Of a stretch of DNA of 64,000 nt, positions 61,542-64,000 are shown one piece after another. The translations under genes were made by a program, and so were the position numbers. The stretch lies in assembly GCF_020991415.1 (NCBI RefSeq), contig NZ_JAJMOY010000006.1, forward strand, positions 236,428 to 300,427, in the 5' to 3' direction. This DNA is from Flavobacterium sp. ENC (GTDB taxonomy: Bacteria > Bacteroidota > Bacteroidia > Flavobacteriales > Flavobacteriaceae). How positions within the stretch are numbered: position 1 is the stretch's first letter; the number at the start of each line of letters is the position of its first letter. Below the pieces are notes generated by a model. The model saw nothing but the letters and a program-made list of their open reading frames with translations. It made no database searches and had not been told where the DNA came from.

Positions 61542-62282
61542 TTAAAGTATACTGTGACCGGCAACGTGTCCGCCATCTAAATTAATAATTTCTCCGGTAA
61601 CAAAATTACTTTCAGCCAGATAGAGTGCCAATTCGGCTACATCGCTGGTTTCACCGATGCGGTTCAGCAAGTGCAAACCGGCCAAGGTATCGGCATTGTC
61701 TACTCCGGTTTTGGCCTGCAGCGGACTTCTGATGATGCCGGGCGCTATGGCGTTGACACGGATATTGTTTTTTCCGAATTCAGCGGCAAGCTGTCGGGTC
61801 AGTGCGTGGATTCCGCCTTTGCTAGAAATTGGAGCCGTAGCCGGGAAACCGTCAATGGCGTGATCTACCAATACCGTTCCGATATTGATAATCGAACCCT
61901 GACCTTGCAGCAGCATTTGTCTTACAGCCGACTGACTGGTAAAAAAAGTTCCTTTAAGATTGATGCCTAAAAAACGATCCAGGTCTTTCTCCTCAACCTC
62001 CAGAAAAGATTTTGGTTCGAAAATTCCCGCATTATTAATCAGTACATCTACACCGCCAAAACGGGCTATGGCAGTGTCAACCAGTTTTTTTCCGGTTGTG
62101 ATAAGACTAATATCTCCAGCCACCATCGCTACTTTCTCCGGATTTCCTAATTCCTGATAAGTAGCTTCAAGGTTAGCTGAATTCGCTGAGTTGATCACGA
62201 GATTATGTCCTTTTTCCAGAAATAACTGAGCGATTGATTTTCCGATTCCGGTAGAAGCACCGGTGATTATGATTGTTTTCAT
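61542..62282 (-). CDS. Atypical SDR-family protein lacking the catalytic tyrosine
   Basis: 246 residues with a normal SDR nucleotide site (TGASTGIGKSIAQ), LINNAGIF and the C-terminal family pattern (NAIAPGIIRSPL, LDGGHVAG). The usual catalytic set is broken: where Ser stands in most members the sequence reads NIGTVLVDHAIDG, and where Tyr-x-x-x-Lys is expected it reads PISSK, so the Tyr is Pro. The Lys remains. It may be an inactive or altered SDR, or use a different acid. It lies between the tautomerase and NTF2-like genes on the minus strand. Confidence 0.85.
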   Translation of the reverse strand: MKTIIITGASTGIGKSIAQLFLEKGHNLVINSANSANLEATYQELGNPEKVAMVAGDISLITTGKKLVDTAIARFGGVDVLINNAGIFEPKSFLEVEEKDLDRFLGINLKGTFFTSQSAVRQMLLQGQGSIINIGTVLVDHAIDGFPATAPISSKGGIHALTRQLAAEFGKNNIRVNAIAPGIIRSPLQAKTGVDNADTLAGLHLLNRIGETSDVAELALYLAESNFVTGEIINLDGGHVAGHSIL

Positions 62283-62301
62283 TGTTGTGTTTTTTTATTG
62301 C

Positions 62302-62520
62302 TTATTTTTTCTGTGCGGTAATTCCTTTTTCACGAAGCACAGAAACCTGTTCTCCTGCAAAACCCCAGTCGTCTAATTCAATTTCCTGAATGACAACATG
62401 TGTCAGACTCGGATCTTTATCTAAAACATCAGTAATAAGGGTGGTAATTCCGGCTATCAGCTGTTGTTTTTGTGCTCTTGTAACACCTTCACGTGTCACT
62501 TCTATTTTTACGTATGGCAT
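62302..62520 (-). CDS. 4-oxalocrotonate tautomerase-family enzyme
   Basis: 72 residues. After Met removal the catalytic Pro1 is exposed (MPYVKIEVTREGVTRAQKQQ). GITTLITDVLDKDPSLTHV and VIQEIELDDWGFAGEQVS match the 4-OT tautomerase fold, with Arg candidates for substrate binding. It is the typical size of a 4-OT hexamer subunit. It sits 12 bases after the YceI gene, so the two are likely co-transcribed. Substrate unknown; family members isomerise unsaturated keto acids or dehalogenate. Confidence 0.9.
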   Translation of the reverse strand: MPYVKIEVTREGVTRAQKQQLIAGITTLITDVLDKDPSLTHVVIQEIELDDWGFAGEQVSVLREKGITAQKK

Positions 62521-62532
62521 GATTTCCGGGAA

Positions 62533-63066
62533 TTAAGCAAGTGTTGCTGTAACGTCTACGTCCAGTTCAAACTCATTGTAGATAAGTGTATCTCCAAGGT
62601 TAGTGAAGAAATTTCCGGAACGGAATTTCATATCGTATTTGGTACGGTCAACGATAATTTTACCGGCCGCTTTCAGTTCGTCTCCGCTGGTTTTTACTTC
62701 CAAATTGAATCCAATCGGATGTGTGATCGCTTTGATGGTTAATTTGCCTTCTACAAAATAGTTTGTATCAGATTGTCTGGCTGCTGAAGTAATGGCTAAA
62801 GAAGCGGTGTGGAATTTATCTGTGGAGAAAAAATCATCAGAAGCCAGGTGTCCGGCAAATTGCTGGTTGGTTGCGGGATCGGTTACGTCAAGGATTACGA
62901 TAGAAGTAGTATCTATTACTACATTTCCTCCGGTAAACTCTCCGTTGCTGAAGGTGAAGTTTCCTTCCTCAATATCAATTGTTCCATTGTGTGCACCGGT
63001 TACTTTTTTACCGGTCCAGTTTACATTGCTTTGTGTAGTTGCAATTTTAAAATTTTGAGTTTCCAT
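62533..63066 (-). CDS. YceI-family lipocalin-like protein
   Basis: 177 residues, no signal peptide. The segments NVNWTGKKVTGAHNGTI, GGNVVIDTTSIVILDV, HLASDDFFSTDKFHTASL and KAITHPIGFNLEV define YceI, a barrel that binds polyisoprenoids or other long lipids. Lack of a signal peptide suggests a cytoplasmic form. It is the first gene of the run yceI, tautomerase, SDR, NTF2-like, monooxygenase. The CRP/FNR-type site at 63133-63148 lies 67-82 bases before its start codon. Confidence 0.92.
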   Translation of the reverse strand: METQNFKIATTQSNVNWTGKKVTGAHNGTIDIEEGNFTFSNGEFTGGNVVIDTTSIVILDVTDPATNQQFAGHLASDDFFSTDKFHTASLAITSAARQSDTNYFVEGKLTIKAITHPIGFNLEVKTSGDELKAAGKIIVDRTKYDMKFRSGNFFTNLGDTLIYNEFELDVDVTATLA

Positions 63067-63132
63067 AGTATTGTATTTTTAAATTGTTATTAATTTATAG
63101 TACAAAGGAATGGCGATTCTCAAAATTGGTTA

Positions 63133-63148
63133 CGTGATGTAGATCACA
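63133..63148. promoter_or_regulatory. Crp/Fnr-type operator
   Basis: CGTGATGTAGATCACA reads TGTGATCTACATCACG on the minus strand. That is TGTGA-N6-TCACG, one base from the Crp consensus TGTGA-N6-TCACA. It lies between the Crp/Fnr gene stop and the yceI start. Confidence 0.65.
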
Positions 63149-63160
63149 TTCGTAAAAAGG

Positions 63161-63739
63161 CTATTTGGAAGCATTATACAACCGGCTTAACGTTTCGCGG
63201 GAAACGCCCAGATAAGCGGCAATTAAATGTTTGGGAACGGTATTGTAGAGGGCAGGGTAGAGTGCCAGAAGTTCTTCGTATCGGGTTTTGGTATCGTTAT
63301 TCATAAAGGAAAGTAATCTTTTCTGGGCAGCGACATACCCTCTGTTGGTTCTCCACCTGAAGAAATGTTCCACCTGATGCAATTCGCTGCAGATTTTCTC
63401 GCGGTCACTGTTAGAGAGTGAAAGTATTTCAACATCCGAAACACAATCTACGTTTATGGTCGCTTTGGTTTTATTGTAAAGTGCCGCATAATCAGAGGCC
63501 CACCAGGTGGGCATGGCAAATTGCAGGATGTACATTTTGATCTCGTCATTGACAAAGAAAGCTTTCAGGCAGCCGTCAATCACAAAATATTCTTTGTCGA
63601 CTACATCTCCTTCACTAATAATACTTTGCCCTTTTTTAAAAGTTTCCGGTTTAAAATGCGAAAAGAAATAATCAAATTCATCGTCTGTAAGTGACGCAAT
63701 TTTTAGGACGTGTTCTTTTAAAAGGGCTTTGGCGTGCAT
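63161..63739 (-). CDS. Crp/Fnr-family transcriptional regulator
   Basis: 192 residues. A cyclic-nucleotide-binding-like beta-roll (about 30-110, FKKGQSIISEGDVVDKEYFV, DGCLKAFFV) is followed by a C-helix and a winged HTH (about 145-192). The recognition helix contains GVSRETLSRLY, with RETxxR at 181-186 as in E. coli CRP, which reads TGTGA. There are no clustered cysteines for an iron-sulfur site, so it is not an Fnr oxygen sensor. The effector is unknown. The matching site just downstream (63133) suggests it controls the yceI operon and perhaps itself. Confidence 0.93.
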   Translation of the reverse strand: MHAKALLKEHVLKIASLTDDEFDYFFSHFKPETFKKGQSIISEGDVVDKEYFVIDGCLKAFFVNDEIKMYILQFAMPTWWASDYAALYNKTKATINVDCVSDVEILSLSNSDREKICSELHQVEHFFRWRTNRGYVAAQKRLLSFMNNDTKTRYEELLALYPALYNTVPKHLIAAYLGVSRETLSRLYNASK

Positions 63740-63829
63740 TTGTTTTGAATTTAGCTAAACGAAATTACAAATTAAATGATTGTCGAAATTAAATCGGTGA
63801 AATATTTGTTTGACTGGAACAGGTTGTGG

Positions 63830-64000
63830 GCGTTTAACCGCGAAGCACACAATCCCGATAGCTATCGGGATATGCAAGGTTCGCAAAGTTTTTCTGCCAC
63901 AGATTTTTAATCATGCATCGCGATAAATATCGTGCCGCAAAGTTATTATAGATACAGCTTTGCGATCGTTGCGTTTTACAAGGTTCCTAAGATAAAAAAA
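63830..64000. repeat. GCAAAG-family repeat with CCCGATAGCTATCGGG palindrome
   Basis: TTTAACCGCGAAGCACAC, the perfect palindrome CCCGATAGCTATCGGG (63854-63869), GCAAGGTTCGCAAAG and AGCTTTGCGATCGTTGCGTT reproduce the array at 54225-54440. No gene is seen from 63740 to the window end. Confidence 0.75.

Overview
The window looks like the chromosome of a Flavobacterium-type Bacteroidota (genus is my inference). The evidence is five proteins ending in type IX secretion (T9SS type A) sorting domains, TonB-dependent receptors, promoters of the Bacteroidota TTTG / TANNTTTG type, almost no Shine-Dalgarno sequences, an AT-rich base composition, and long intergenic regions filled with short palindromic or tandem repeats. 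I see no rRNA, tRNA, CRISPR array, prophage or insertion sequence.

Layout. 1-8.3 kb: a hexuronate catabolic locus on the minus strand (yhcH-like, KDPG aldolase, SDR mannonate oxidoreductase, uxuA), a secreted beta-helix protein of the pectate-lyase superfamily, the start of a propeller-type sensor that runs off the left edge, a divergent LacI-type regulator with a recognisable operator, and a DUF4861 protein. 8.5-9.7 kb: a Nudix hydrolase and a HAD phosphatase. 10.4-25.7 kb: a membrane regulator (propeller sensor, Y_Y_Y domain, C-terminal HTH) followed by four large secreted proteins: GH16 glucanase, GH64 beta-1,3-glucanase, GH18 chitinase and a zinc metalloprotease. Together they look like a set for degrading fungal cell walls. 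They share beta/gamma-crystallin, ricin and CBM6 modules that appear to have been copied between genes.

25.7-35.1 kb: two divergent TonB-receptor units. One combines a His/Cys-rich small protein, an ABC ATPase, a TonB receptor and two ABC-2 permeases; the other is a lone siderophore-type receptor. 35.8-38.7 kb: a secreted PQQ-type sugar dehydrogenase with accessory modules. 39.0-46.8 kb: a LytS/LytTR two-component pair divergent from a complete RND efflux operon. 47.3-50.4 kb: a CPA1 cation/proton antiporter, a luciferase-like oxidoreductase and an HxlR regulator.

50.4-52.8 kb: a very AT-rich islet with two unfamiliar adjacent genes, each with a PD-(D/E)xK nuclease signature and no methyltransferase, plus a secreted protein of unknown function. 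This is the best candidate for an undescribed (defence-like) system. Next to it are two tandem copies of a structured, probably non-coding RNA element and a second conserved intergenic element.

53.4-64.0 kb: stress and detoxification genes. These are an SDR, an epoxide-hydrolase-like enzyme, Ohr, a DUF1223 protein, a second LytS/LytTR pair, a DoxX protein, and a minus-strand set (YceI, tautomerase, atypical SDR, NTF2-like, nitronate monooxygenase). The last set lies behind a Crp/Fnr regulator, with a near-consensus TGTGA-N6-TCACA site between them.
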